DNA from: Erinaceus europaeus
Taxonomy: Eukaryota > Chordata > Mammalia > Eulipotyphla > Erinaceidae
Direction: 5' to 3'
Length of the DNA stretch: 64,000 nucleotides
NCBI RefSeq assembly: GCF_950295315.1
Contig: NW_026647267.1
Coordinates: forward strand, 112,644-176,643
Part shown: positions 1 to 11,665 of the stretch, one piece after another
Layout of the letters: each line of letters begins with the position of its first letter
Numbering within the stretch: position 1 is the stretch's first letter
Position numbers and translations under genes: made by a program
Notes under the pieces: model-generated
The model's database searches: none
The model's input: only the letters and a program-made list of their open reading frames with translations
Told to the model about the DNA's origin: nothing

Positions 1-147
1 TGTGACAGCAATCCTGTAAGTCATCATTCAGTAAAGTAATACTGAGACTGAAAAAAAATTGTTTATAATTCTGTTAACAAAGAGAATTCCTAACTGTAAT
101 TTGGGTTTTTCTCACTCATGTATTCGCTGGTAATTTTTAAATATTCC

Positions 148-425
148 ACCAGGCATATCTCAGGGGCTTAGTGCCAGCACTGCAAATCCACTGCTCCTAG
201 GGCCAGTTTTTCTCTTTTATTTCCATATTTTGTATGCAAGACGAGTTGAGAGGGGAGAGTAGCATAGAGAGGGAGAACGAGAGACACCTGCAGACCTGCT
301 TCACTGCTCTTGAAGATTCCCCCCTGTAGGCAGGGATGGGGGTTGGGGGAGTGTGCAAGTCAAACCCCAGCCCTTGCTCATGGTGATATGTGTGCTTAAC
401 CAGATGTGCCCCCACCCAGGCCCTC
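148..425 (-). mobile_element. SINE-A copy, old
   Basis: The recognisable blocks read in reverse order: tail module near 150, a GA-rich body with ACACCTGCAGACCTGCTTCACTG near 285, and the tRNA-like head ending about 425. It is diverged, with a damaged B box. Confidence 0.75.
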
Positions 426-461
426 CATTTTTATATATTAACCATATATGCCAAATTAGTC

Positions 462-900
462 TTTCTTTTTTTAAAATTTTTTTTATTTAAGAAAGGATTA
501 ATCAACAAAACCATAGGGTAGGAGGGGTACAACTCCACACAATTCCCACCACCCAATCTCCATATCCCATCCCCTCCCCTGATAGCTTTCCCATTCTCTA
601 TCCCTCTGGGAGCATGGACCCAGGGTCATTGTGAGTTGCAGAAGATGGAAGGTCTGGCTTCTGTAATTGCTTCCCCACTGAACATGAACGTTGACTGGTC
701 AGTCCATACTCCCAGTCTGCCTCTCTCTCTCCCTAGTAGGGTGGGTCTCTGGGGAAGCGGAGCTCCAGGACACATTGGTGGGGTCTTCAGTCCAGGGAAG
801 CCTGGCCGGCATCCTGATGGCATCTGGAACCTGGTGGCTGAAAAGACAGTTAACATACGAAGCCAAACAAATTGTTGAGCAATCATGGACCCTAACAAAT
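462..900 (-). mobile_element. L1 3'-end fragment
   Basis: This fragment is collinear with the 3' UTR end of the full-length L1 at 42304-42725, including ACAACTCCACACAATTCCCA and GGGAGCATGGACCCAGGGTC. It is 5'-truncated and antisense to EPS8. Confidence 0.9.
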
Positions 901-1098
901 TAGTCTTTCTATGCTCCTCTGTACTTCAGTTGCCTAAGCTCTTTGAGGGTGGAGCCCTTTACCTTTCTATTTCCAGCCTCATTCCTGGCAATGACAGGTG
1001 TTTGTTGAATGAATAACACACCACTTGAAACTGAGGTGTGAGCTATCTTGATCCTTTTATTGCCTTCAATCAATGTACCTTTTTTTTTTTTTTCCCAG

Positions 1099-1178
1099 AA
1101 CACAGGAGTGTAAGTCACAATGAATGGTCACGTTTCTAATCATCCCAGTGGTTTTGGAATTTATCCCTCTCAAATGAA
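1099..1178 (+). CDS. EPS8: EPS8 coding exon 1 (start codon at 1120)
   Basis: The acceptor follows a long polypyrimidine tract (ttttcccag), and 21 nt of 5' UTR precede ATG at 1120. An in-frame TAA lies nine bases upstream of the ATG and there is an A at -3, which together fix the start. The 59 coding nt read MNGHVSNHPSGFGIYPSQM and end in AA of a split Asn codon at a GTAAGT donor. The sequence matches the EPS8 N-terminus as I know it, with conservative changes. Confidence 0.95.
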
Positions 1179-2420
1179 GTAAGTTGGAAGGTTTATATTT
1201 ATATCCCTCCTTGGATTTAATATTTTAATTATATTTGTATTGTAATTGAAAATTTGTTTCATATGAATGTCATTCATTTATATTTTCTTTGTAATACTAA
1301 AATATGGTATCACTAGAAAGTTACTGTATCTGATAAGAAAAAAGGTGATGGGATGATAAGCCAGTGGATTGATCTAATAAAAAACACTGTTCTGGCATTA
1401 CATATATTATTGTTTTCCATTACTGAATATGGACTTACCTCAGAACGTTCAGTTTCTCTGGATAAATGTATTAAAGACACCTGATCATTGTGTAGGTGGG
1501 AGAAATCAGACAAACCAAGAGGTAATTCCTTTTGCTCCAAGTCTAAGTTGAAGTCAGCACCCTGATGAAGCCACTGCCTAGTATAAAGTAAATTATTTTT
1601 GTTCTCCTGTACTGGCTCTTAGGGCATATAGACCTCCATTATTTTTCAGAATCAGGTTATTCATGTTGTAAAGAGTCGGGCTTCACTTTTTTGCTTCACT
1701 AACACCATTCCTCTTTTCATAAAAAACATTATTTTTTCTTCATCTCTGATCTGAATTCTTGTAGTACTTTTTGCCATCAGTTCCTGAATTATTTTCTTAA
1801 AATTGTGTGTGTCTTATTATTTGTGTATAAAAATACTTATAGTATCTAGAAAATACAAACTTAGTTCTTAAGACTTCTCTTTGCCATCTTTCTCTAGCTG
1901 TGTATCTGTTGCAGGTGCATCCTATCTGGTGATCTTTCCCTCCCATGTTAGTCTTAAAAATGAGTGCTGGCTGAGTCTCTCTCTCTTTAACTATTTACCT
2001 GTATGCAGAGCTTCTTTCCATCGTTTAGGGTCTTCCTGATGAATCTTCTGATCTCTGTTAGTTCTACTGGTTTAACCCAGATACAGTATTGTCTTGTAAC
2101 TCTTGCTACATAATTTTTTCATCACTTGATTGTTCCTATGTCTTTCTGATTTTAGATATTACAAATGTTAATGAATAAGTTTTAAAAACTAATTTAAATA
2201 ATATGTTCATATCTGTTAACAGGAGGCTAGATGTATTGTAAAGCTTGATCACATTTAATGTTTAAGTGTTATTTTGCTTTTAATTATTTGTAAAAATGGG
2301 ATTTTTCATTTTTGCCTGAATTATTGACTATTTACTATTAGTTATGGCTCAGAACTTTATTTCATTTTTCATTTTGCTTAATGTCTTCTAAGTTTCAGTC
2401 TAGGTGAATTTTTAAGTCTT

Positions 2421-2455
2421 CAGAGAGATAGAGAGGGAGAGAGAGAGAGAGAGAG

Positions 2456-2495
<40 letters not shown>

Positions 2496-2515
2496 CGCGT
2501 GCGCGCGTGAGCATG
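2421..2515 (+). repeat. Compound GA/GT/GC microsatellite
   Basis: (GA)n runs directly into about (GT)16 and then GCGTGCGCGTGCGCGCGTG. The stretch from about 2459 to 2508 is almost perfectly alternating purine-pyrimidine. Confidence 0.95.
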
Positions 2516-2697
2516 AGGCAGAGAGAGTGTGTGAGTGTAACCAAGAGTTCTGCTCTTGCATATTTGGCACCCAGGGATAGAGCCTGGAGAGCCTGGAGTC
2601 TCACACCTTGACATCCTACTTGCCAATTGCTGAGCCACTTTTTCTTTTTTTTTTTTTTCACAGATGTTCTTTTATTTATTTGTTTTTGCTGTGTCAA

Positions 2698-4805
2698 CTT
2701 TTTAAATTTTTTTATTTATAAAAAGGAAACATTGACTAAAACATAGGATAAGAGGGGTACAACTCCATGTAATTCCCATCACTAGAACTCTGTATCCTAT
2801 CCCCTCCCTGCTGGGAGTATGGACCCAAGGTCATTGTGGGATGCAGAAGGTGGAAGGTCTGGCTTCTATAACTGCTTCCCTGCTGAACATGGGCGTTGAC
2901 AGGTAGGTCCATACTCCCAGCCTGTCTCTCTCTCTTTCCCTAGTGGGGAAGGGTTCTGGGGAAGCGGAGCTCCAGGACATATTGGTGGGGTTGTCTGTCC
3001 AGAGAAGTCTGGTCGGCATCATGCTAGCATCTGAAACCTGGTGATTAAAAATAGAGTTAACATACAAAGTCAAACAAATTGTTGACCAATCTTGAACCTA
3101 AAGGCTGGAATAGTGCAGATGAAGAGTTGGGGGTCCTCCATTTTGTAGAGAGGTAGTAGGCATATTTTAGTTATATTCCAAAGGGCTTGTGGATATACTA
3201 GTTTTTTTGTTTGTTTGTTTTGGTTTGGTTTTTGCCTGAGCCTGAAATCTGATATGCAGGTGGATCGAAGTTACTGTCTGGGAAGATTATGTCATGGCTG
3301 GAAAAAGGACCAGAAAGCTGGACCAGGGAAGAGAGTAGCTTCCTAATATGGGAAAGGAGTATAAATATTGTTGACTGTAAACTCCATCGATTTGATGTGA
3401 TCTGGGGCCCATATTCAGCTTAGAAGCCTATGTGACCTCTACATCCCTGCAGATCTGAGCTCACATTCTGTGGTCATGAGTAGGAACATTCAAAGCTACC
3501 CCAATATCGACCCATCTTCCTCAGGTGTAGCATAGAGTATGTCGTCCATTCTCCCTTCAGAGGATGGAACATTCTCTACTGTTGTTGATCCAAGTTGAGG
3601 GCAGGGTCCTATGGGGGGGGGGTCCACAAAGGGGTCTATTGTGTTGATCCTGCTAGGAATGAACAGTAACAATAGAGAGAGGGATTTATTCGAGGCCTAG
3701 GCCCATCATGTCTGTTTGGGAATCTCAGGACTCCCCGATTAGGGCTCCAGCTGATGGGGTGGCTTGATAGTGACTAAAGAGTCATCATTAAAGTATGCCA
3801 GTCTCTTGCCCTTATTCAGCTTTTGCAGTCCTTGTTTTGCTAAGGTTAGCTTTGGAGTGAGTGAGAGAACTTTAATAGGAAGTTGGTGAGGAGGGTATCA
3901 AAGTCTAAGTAGACACTATTTCATTATGAACTTTAAACTGACTCACTACAGACTATTGTGTATTTTTGCATTCAGGTATATATTTTGCCCTAATTTATGG
4001 ATATATGTGAACATATGTCTATCTCACGGGACCTGGTCTATATCTAGGTTTTGGGACTTTGTTAGGAAGTGAACCTCCTAGAATGGAATTTGAGAATACT
4101 ATGAAAGGAAAGGTCTCACCCGAGTAATGAGGGTGAAGGGTTGACATTCCATGCTTGACGTCTCTGGACACAGTCTTAAATGAAGCATGCTGAGTTGGTA
4201 CTCGTTTCATTGATTAGATTGGAATAGGTGGGTGCAATATCATTTGTTATGAATTGAGAGGTGCATGCAGGAAAGTGAGCCCCACCCTAGAGGTTCCAGG
4301 ACCGGGAAATACAGGCTCTATAGAGAAAGTGGGAGGTTCCTGCTGTCTTAGGGTTTAAGAAGACAATAGATAGTTATTGCTATAACCACATTATTTGGCA
4401 ATTGGGTTTACTTTGAAAAATCTATTTGTTAGGATTTGCTCTATCATACACAACATCACCATAATTTATGTCCTTTGACATTATTTCCTTTGCATATAGC
4501 TGTGCCACTGGTTGCTTATGTTCTCCCTGGTCTAAGCTTTTAAGAGAGTCAACATATCAAAGACCCATCCTATGTATTAAAAAGACTCAGTCTGTGCTTT
4601 AAAAAGTTTGAAACATTCAATCAATTTTTCCCTCTCATATTCATTAAATAGTGATTTATATGACTACAAGTTAATAGGAATGTACATAAACACCATTCCC
4701 TCCACCAAAAGACTGTGTACCATCCCACCCACCCCCAAATCTGAACATCCACCCTCACCCTCAACCCATGGTTTTTACTTTGATGCCCTACTCCATGAGC
4801 CACTT
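2698..4805 (-). mobile_element. L1 3' UTR, 5'-truncated, long variant
   Basis: Both ends match the 3' UTR of the full-length L1: the terminal part at 2698-3090 matches 42310-42725, and 3960-4805 matches about 42800-43610. Between them lie about 850 bp with no counterpart in the 42-kb copy, so the two belong to different 3' UTR variants or one is rearranged. There are no ORF2 remnants. Confidence 0.85.
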
Positions 4806-5078
4806 TATTAGCCACGTGGTGGTCAATGTTCATGAATGCAGGCAATGATTTAAACAAAACTTTGTCCTCATAAGGATAGGTAGTATGGTTTATAGTCTGT
4901 GTTTTTAGCTACTTACCAAAAGATTATGACTCATTTTGACAAATGCAGTTAGTGTAAAATAGATCATTTTGTAACTAAGTGATTGTGGTGTGTTGCTTTT
5001 TTATTTTAATTTGTAGTTTTGAAATTTTATTGCTTACTTTGTACTTTAACCCAAGACTGTGACCAATTTTTATTACAG

Positions 5079-5155
5079 TGGCTACGGATCATCACCCACC
5101 TTTTCCCAGATGGACCGAGAACAGGGTTCAAAAACAAGTGCAAAGGCCCTTTATG
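5079..5155 (+). CDS. EPS8: EPS8 coding exon 2
   Basis: The exon is 77 nt. It completes the split Asn and reads GYGSSPTFSQMDREQGSKTS then AKALY, ending with the first base of the next Glu codon at donor GTATGT. This is the N-terminal leader before the PTB domain, approximately residues 20-45. Confidence 0.95.
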
Positions 5156-6309
5156 GTATGTTCATGTTTTTGATGGAGTACTAACATGTTTCAAACCACT
5201 TTTTGCAAATTACAGTTTCAAAGTTATAGTTTAAATTTATAGCTTGCTTAGATATTTGAAAAATAAATATTTAAAAAAATTACCAGTGTTGATAGCCTTT
5301 GCTTGCTGTCCTGTTATTTTAAAACTAAAGATGAATTATACTGCATAGTTTTCTAAGAAGGTTTTTGCTTGGAACTAATGCTATAAGTGGATTTTTTCCA
5401 TTAAATTACTTATGTTTGTTGATATTCATGACTGATCCAGTTGGTTTGTGTGCTGACAGTTGACAGAACTTCATTTTCAAAGTTCTCAAACTTTTGGGTA
5501 GTGTTGCTTTTGGAGTAGCATTTGAATAACTTCCTTCTGCACTGCAAAACAAGTGCTCTGCCCTCCATTTTTCTGTCACTTCCACAATTATCTGTGTGTT
5601 GACCCATGTATGGATAATATTTTGTAAGCTTCAGTTATATTGAAGCCATTGCTAAGAAGAAGTTGGGAACTCCTGAAATCAGGTACATATGTGTAGGAAG
5701 GCATTTGTTTTTACATGGTTTGCACTTTTATTACTATAGAACAATAAAGAATCAGAATAAGATTGTCTAAAGCAAGCACTCTTGAAACAGACTTCCTGGG
5801 TTTCAGTTCAGTCTTGCTGCTTGCTGGCTGAGTCATGTTGGCTAAATTACTTTGCCTGTCTATTTCATTATTGCTTATCTATATGATGGGCTGATATGAG
5901 AAATGAATAAGGTGCATTTGATGGCTAGGAGCAGTGTCAGGCAAGGAGAAAACACTATATATTTAAATATACTGATGAAAAAAAGTGGACCAAGAATAAA
6001 TAAGTATATCATTAAATTACAGACTTTTAGTAAAGAGAACGAGTAACTACCCTTGCCAGTGTCACAGATCATAAAGTCCATTTTCTAAGAGTTAAGGACT
6101 TCCTTGCTAGGTAGAGAAATATTATTGTTTTGAACAGACATTTGCCATCAACAAATTCTAGTTGAACTTTAAACTAGATTTAGTTAATAGGTGGAGTACT
6201 TAGTGTCTCCAAATGCAAATGGTACAGACCTAGAGGCTAGACTATTAACATTTCTGTGTTGGTAAAGATGAGATTTGTACTGTAATCTTTGTCACCATTT
6301 GCCCCCCCA

Positions 6310-6465
6310 ACACACACACTGGCAGATAGAGAGAGACAAAAAGATAGAGTGTGAAAGAGATCACAACACCAAAGCTTCCTTCAATGTGGTGTGGGGCTGG
6401 GATTGAACCTAGGTCATGCACAGCACAATATCCACGTGAACTATTATTGCCTCAGTCCTTGTGCT
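6310..6465 (-). mobile_element. Degenerate SINE-A-like fragment
   Basis: A GA-rich body with a decayed head (GGGATTGAACCTAGGTCATG resembles an inverted B-box region). Only part of a copy can be recognised. Confidence 0.5.
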
Positions 6466-6649
6466 TTTTCTTTCACATTTCTTCTTTCAGCCATGATCAA
6501 GCTAGTCACATAAATCATCTAAGAATAAATATGCCTCCATGACTGGTGCATGAACTTCTTCTGGATGTGAGGGTATTTATTGCACTACAACGTCAGTGCA
6601 ATACCGGTTTAACATACTAATTGCATGCTAGGTACTGTAATTATCTTTG

Positions 6650-6900
6650 TATTTATTTATTTGCCACCTGAGTTATCCCTGGGGCTTTGTGCTTGAGCAG
6701 TGAATCTATTGTTCCTCTCCTTGGAACCATCCCCCCTCCCCCATTTCGATTTTCATTATATTGGACAGAAATTGAGAGGGGAGAGGAGGCAGAAAGACAC
6801 CTGCAGTGCTGCTTCACCTGCAAGGGAGACTGGGGTTTGAAACTGGGTTGTTGTGCATAGTCACGTGTGTGCTCAACCAGGTGCTCCACCGCCAGGTCCT
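6650..6900 (-). mobile_element. SINE-A copy, old
   Basis: The inverted tail (GTTATCCCTGGGGCTTTGTG), GA-rich body with GACACCTGCAGTGCTGCTTC, and head ending CACCGCCAGGTCCT are all visible. Confidence 0.75.
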
Positions 6901-7239
6901 ATTCAATACCCTCTTTCTTGGGAACACTTTGTCAGATCTGATATCTTGCTTGTATGTGTCTAGAGAAGAGCAAATGGGGTTCTGGAGATCAGGTGCCCTG
7001 AGACTGAATAATGACACTTCTAGCAAAGGGCTGCCATTTTGAGCAAATGATTTAAACTATTGGCCCTTGCCCCTTTAGCTAAAAGATAGAATGGGTGGTA
7101 ATGGGGGTAATAAGAAAATGCAAGTCTTCTGCTTATTGTGGAATTGGGGAGAGGGATTCTTTTTGTCCTGGGTATTCATATTAATCTAAGTCCTCAAATA
7201 TATTGATGTTATATTCAGTTATGATAGCTAGCTGGGGTT

Positions 7240-7632
7240 GGGGAGGGGGGACTGGGTTGTGGTTCACATGGTAGAATCCACATGTTCAAGTCCATGGTCC
7301 GCATCTTCAGGGGAGTCGCTTCACAGGTGGTGAAGCAGGTCTGCAGGTGTCTATCTTTCTCTCCCCCTCTCTGTCTTCCCTTCCTCTCTCCATTTCTCTC
7401 TGCCCTATCCAACAACGAACAACATCAACAATGGCAATAATAATAACCACAACGAGGCTACAACAAAGGGGGGAAAAATTGCCTCCAGGAGCGGTGGATT
7501 CATGGTGCAGGCACCAAGCCCAGCAATAACCCTGGAGGAAAAAACAAACAAACAAACAAATGCCTATCAGGAGTAGTAGATTCACCATACAGCCACCAGG
7601 CCCCAGCAGTAACTCTGATGGCAATAAAATAA
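7240..7632 (+). mobile_element. SINE-A copy with two tail modules
   Basis: The head is degraded. The body contains GTGAAGCAGGTCTGCAGGTG, followed by TCCAGGAGCGGTGGATTCAT. A CAAA-rich spacer is followed by a second, more diverged tail module at about 7560-7625. Confidence 0.85.
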
Positions 7633-7696
7633 AAATAATTGTGAAATATAATTCATCATATCTTTTTAAGTTTATGTCTCAGATAGCACTATAAAA

Positions 7697-8035
7697 AACC
7701 TTTTTTTTTTGCCTCCAGGATTGTTGCTGGGGCTTGGTGCCTGCACCATGAATCCACTGCTCCTGGAGGTCATCCCCCCCCCCTTTTGTTGCCCTTGTTG
7801 TTGTGGTTATTATTGTTATTGTTGATGTCGTTCATTGTTGCATAGGACAGAGAGAAATGGAGAGAGGAGGGGAAGACGGGGAGAGAAAGACAGACACCTG
7901 CAGACCTGTTTCACCACCTGTGAAGCGACTCCCCTGCAGGTGGGGAGCCGGGGGCTTGAACCGAGATCCCCACACCAGACCTTGTGCTTTGTACCACGTG
8001 TGCTTAACCCGCTGTGCTACACCTGACCCCCTATA
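7697..8035 (-). mobile_element. SINE-A copy, full length
   Basis: Poly-T and GCCTCCAGGATTGTTGCTGG are followed by an intact GA-rich body and head ending in GCTGTGCTACACCTGACCCC. This is an intact-looking inverted copy. Confidence 0.9.
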
Positions 8036-8444
8036 AAAACATTTTTATAAATACCATAAATATTTATGAAATACTGAAATATAGTATGACAACAAGTTTG
8101 CTTTGGTTAGACAATGTGTTGTGTCATTTGAATTTACTCAGGGAAAGTAGTTAAAATGTCTTACAGCTTTAGTGACTCTATTTTGTCATTCAGTACTATA
8201 CAGGGGATTTCAGAGCCAACATATGAAGCTAATACTAGAGCCCCTGACAAGTTAACACCTGTTCAGGATAATAAATGGCTCCTTTCTCCTCCACTGAAGA
8301 TATGTAACATCTATTTTGACTACTGTTATCAGGAATTGAAAATTTTGTATCTATTTCCAGTTAACCTGATCACCAAGCACTAGCATTTAATGCACCAGAA
8401 TTCAGAATTCCCTTGTTTATAAAATAGTTATTAAATGTATAAGG

Positions 8445-8802
8445 CTTTTCTTTTTCTTTTTCTTTCTTTCTTTTTTTTTTTTTTTTTTTTTTGCCTCCAG
8501 GGTTATTGCTGGGGCTTGGTGCCTGCAATATAAACCCACTTCTCCTGGAGGCCATTTTTCCCATTTTGGTGCCCATGTTGTAGTTGTTAACTATTGTTGT
8601 TATAGCTGTTGTTGTTGGATAAGACAGAGAGAAATCGAGAGAGGAGGGGAAGACAGGGAGAGAAGACACCTGTAGACCTGATTCACCGCTTGTGATGCAA
8701 CCCCCCCCCCTTTAGGTGGGAAGCCGGGGGCTTGAACCAGGACCCGGTCCCTGCGCTTTGTACCATGTTCACTTAATGTGCTGCGCTACTGCCCAGCCCC
8801 CA
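8445..8802 (-). mobile_element. SINE-A copy, full length
   Basis: A long poly-T tract leads into GCCTCCAGGGTTATTGCTGG. The GA-rich body and head follow, ending GCTACTGCCCAGCCCCC. Confidence 0.9.
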
Positions 8803-9473
8803 TAAGGCTTTTCTTTTGGTCAGGGTATGACTCAGATGATCAATATGCTCAGTAGTGTTTATACTGTGAGGTGCTCAGAGGCTGCATTCCTCTCTTTATA
8901 CCATCTGCCTGTTGAATAGCTGTGTGCCATGTGTCCACTTCCAGTGTGGCTGGGGTCCTCCCAGTCTCTCGCCTCTCCCTTTTACTATCATGTCTTTTGA
9001 TGGCATTTCATATTTCCTCTGATCAGTGTGAACTAAGAAACAAAGGAGAAAGCTAGTTAGTAAGTGGGTTCTGAGTGGGAGATTGAAAGTCTTTCTCCTT
9101 AGAAGCTAAAGAGAATCTGTTCATAAAACCTGAGAATTTCCGAGGGTAGGCCTTGTGACATTTCTGATCTGCCACTCAGAAGACTTGACTTACAAATTCT
9201 TTTTTTGTATTCTGTGGAGCTGCTACCTAGAAATAGAACTTCCCTTTAGGTTGACAAATGCTGAATTTGAAGTGTGCCTGCTTAGATGACATACCCAGCT
9301 GTTTACAGTCGTCTTCTTGCCAGAAAAAAACTCCATGTTTACATAATTACCAGCTAGGAGCATGTAGTTGTCATTACTGTATTTCCTGTCATTTTGAGAT
9401 CTGTGCTGTTTTAGGACCAAGTAGCAATGGATAAATATGATGGACACACATTCTTAAATCTGAGTTTGTATCT

Positions 9474-9476
9474 TTT

Positions 9477-9511
<35 letters not shown>

Positions 9512-9768
9512 TTCCCTTTTGTTGCCCTTGTTGTTTTATTGTTGTAGTTATTATTGTTGTTGTCATTGTTGGATAGGACAGAGAGAAATGGAGAGAGGAG
9601 GGGAAGACAGAGAGGAGGAGAGAAAGATAGACACCTGCAGACCTGCTTCACCGCCTGTGAAGTTACTCCCCTGCAGGTGGGGAGCCGGGGTTCGAACCGG
9701 GATCCTTATGCCGGTCCTTGTGCTTTGCGCCACCTGCACTTAACCCACTGCGCTACAGCCCGACTCCC
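9474..9768 (-). mobile_element. SINE-A copy with (TTTA)n tail
   Basis: A (TTTA)9-type tract at 9475-9513 replaces the usual tail module, followed by GTTGCCCTTGTTGTT, the GA-rich body, an inverted B box (GGTTCGAACCGGGATCC) and A-box region. The tRNA head is well preserved. Confidence 0.9.
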
Positions 9769-11009
9769 CTGAGTTTGTATCTTGAGAGTGAAGGCTTTTT
9801 GTGATAGAAAGTGGAAAAGCATATTTGATTTTTTAAGTTTTTTCTCTCTCTAGGGTGTTACTGGTTAATGCTAATCTATAGACTATTCAGCCAGTTTATA
9901 TGTAACCGCCTTCATTAATAAACTTCCCAGTAACTTTACACTGTTCATTTCAACTTTATCAGTGTAACAGGCCTGTAAAATATATTTGGCAATAATATAG
10001 TTTTATAAAAATAACCTTGTTGGTTTTCCTAAAACAGCGTCTTAGTTCAGATATTGATTGGTCAGTATGTCGTCCTAGTGGTGCAGATGAGAACTTGCAG
10101 TTATTACTGACTGGTACTGACTGATTCTCATTGTGCTTCTCATCTCTATGGAAATCATACTCTAAAAATGGTGGGGAAGGAGTTCTCCTTTATTGGTTGA
10201 ATGTTTTGAAATGTAAAGTAATATTGCTTTATTTAGGGAGAGGATAGCTCAGCAGTGGTTTTTATATGATATATACTTCTCTTTTGCTTGCCAAGTTATT
10301 CCTAAGCAACACTTTGTTTAGAGAGAGAAAATAAAAAAAAAATTCTGGAGATGAACTGTTTCAAGTCTTGCTATATTGTGCATAAAGAATAGTACAGACA
10401 CAAGGAATTAACTTCCTATAATGAAACTTGATTTCTTGCTTTTTGTGTAATACTGGTGAGTAAATAGCTTAGGATTTCTGACAGTGGGTTCTTAATTTGG
10501 AATATTAGAAATAGCATATTTCTTAGGCATTCATAGTGAGGAGTTTATATCATACTACTTCCTAATACTATCTGTAGTGTTTATCTGTAAAGTATGCTTC
10601 TGTGGAATGCAGAAATTATGTATTAGGAAAAGTAGTTGAACAAATTCTTACTACTCCATAAGAAGAATAGTTATATGAATATATATGAGTATATATATTT
10701 TTTTCTTCTTTATGCTGTCTTCATATTAGACCAAATGAAATAGAGCTTTCCTCATGTTCTGAGTCTGCTCTAAAGAGTTGTGCTTGAATACCATGAGCCA
10801 GTGATTCTGAAGTCATGATTATTTCCATACATACTTTTGTCAGATATATTTTTGAGCTATACACTATCTCACATTGATTAAGCCACAACTATCAATAAAA
10901 ATAATTGTAGAATAAGTTATGTAAGTGGAGGTGTTATATTTAATCCTGTGAGGACAGACATTTTAAGGTTAAAGCAGATCTTTCATTTTTGCTAACATTA
11001 TTTTATTAG

Positions 11010-11060
11010 GAACAGATGGATCATACTTCTTCAGGTCATCATCCAAACAAAAAAAGAAAG
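11010..11060 (+). CDS. Candidate EPS8 cassette exon (51 nt), unproven
   Basis: An acceptor (ttttattag, with a GCTAAC branch-like site about 18 nt upstream) and a GT donor (AAAG|GTAGCA) enclose 51 nt that are open in the EPS8 phase. Spliced between coding exons 2 and 3 it would add 17 residues, GTDGSYFFRSSSKQKKK, and keep frame. The donor lacks G at +5 and is weak. I do not know this insert in canonical EPS8, so it may be a chance open stretch. Confidence 0.25.
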
Positions 11061-11319
11061 GTAGCACCTCCTGAATTTTACAGTGTGACTATTTTTATTA
11101 AGTGGTTGAAATGCTGCAAAAAACAAGAATGGACCATGTTGTGGTCATATCAGTGATGTAATACAATACATGTGGATATTCTATCTGGAAAATAAATATA
11201 AATGAAATAATTACTTTCATTTGCATTTTGAAAAAATTTATAGTTTTTTTAAAACACCAACATTTTTAAAACATTTGGAGTCTTTATGTTTGCTTTATGC
11301 TTTTACACTTGTTTTTCTT

Positions 11320-11665
11320 TTCTTTTCTTTTTTCTTTTTTTTGCCTCCAGGGTTATCGCTAGGGCTTGGTGTCTGCACCACGATTCCATTGCTCCTGGAG
11401 GCCATTTTTCCCATTTTGTTGCCCTTGTTGTTGTCGTTATTGTTATTGTTGCAATTGATACCATTGTTGTTGTATAGGACAGAGAGAAATTGAGAGAGGA
11501 GGAGAAGATAGAGAGGGGGAGAGAAAGACACCTGCAGACCTGCTTCACTGCTTGTAAAACCACCCCCCTATAGGTGGGGAGCCAGGGCTCGAACCAGAGT
11601 CCTTATACCGGTCCTTGAGCTTTGTGCCATGTGCTCTTAACCCTCTGCACTACAACCTGACCCCT
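11320..11665 (-). mobile_element. SINE-A copy, full length
   Basis: The T-rich start, GCCTCCAGGGTTATCGCTAG, GA-rich body with ACACCTGCAGACCTGCTTCA, inverted B-box region GGCTCGAACCAGAGTCC and head end CTACAACCTGACCCC are all present. Confidence 0.9.

Larger units (their letters stand above)
1..1098 (+). other. EPS8: EPS8 intron upstream of first coding exon
   Basis: This noncoding stretch precedes the acceptor at 1097-1098. It contains a SINE (148-425), a truncated L1 3' end (462-900) and about 200 bp of unique sequence ending in a long T/C tract next to the acceptor. Confidence 0.8.
1179..5078 (+). other. EPS8: EPS8 intron 1 (between coding exons 1 and 2)
   Basis: About 1.2 kb of unique AT-rich sequence (1179-2420) is followed by a GA/GT microsatellite and a 2.1-kb L1 3' end (2698-4805). 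The last 270 bp are unremarkable and lead to the ttattacag acceptor. Confidence 0.85.

Noticed and set aside
9475..9513. Regular TTTA units as a possible array
   Set aside because: A simple SINE-associated microsatellite without spacers.
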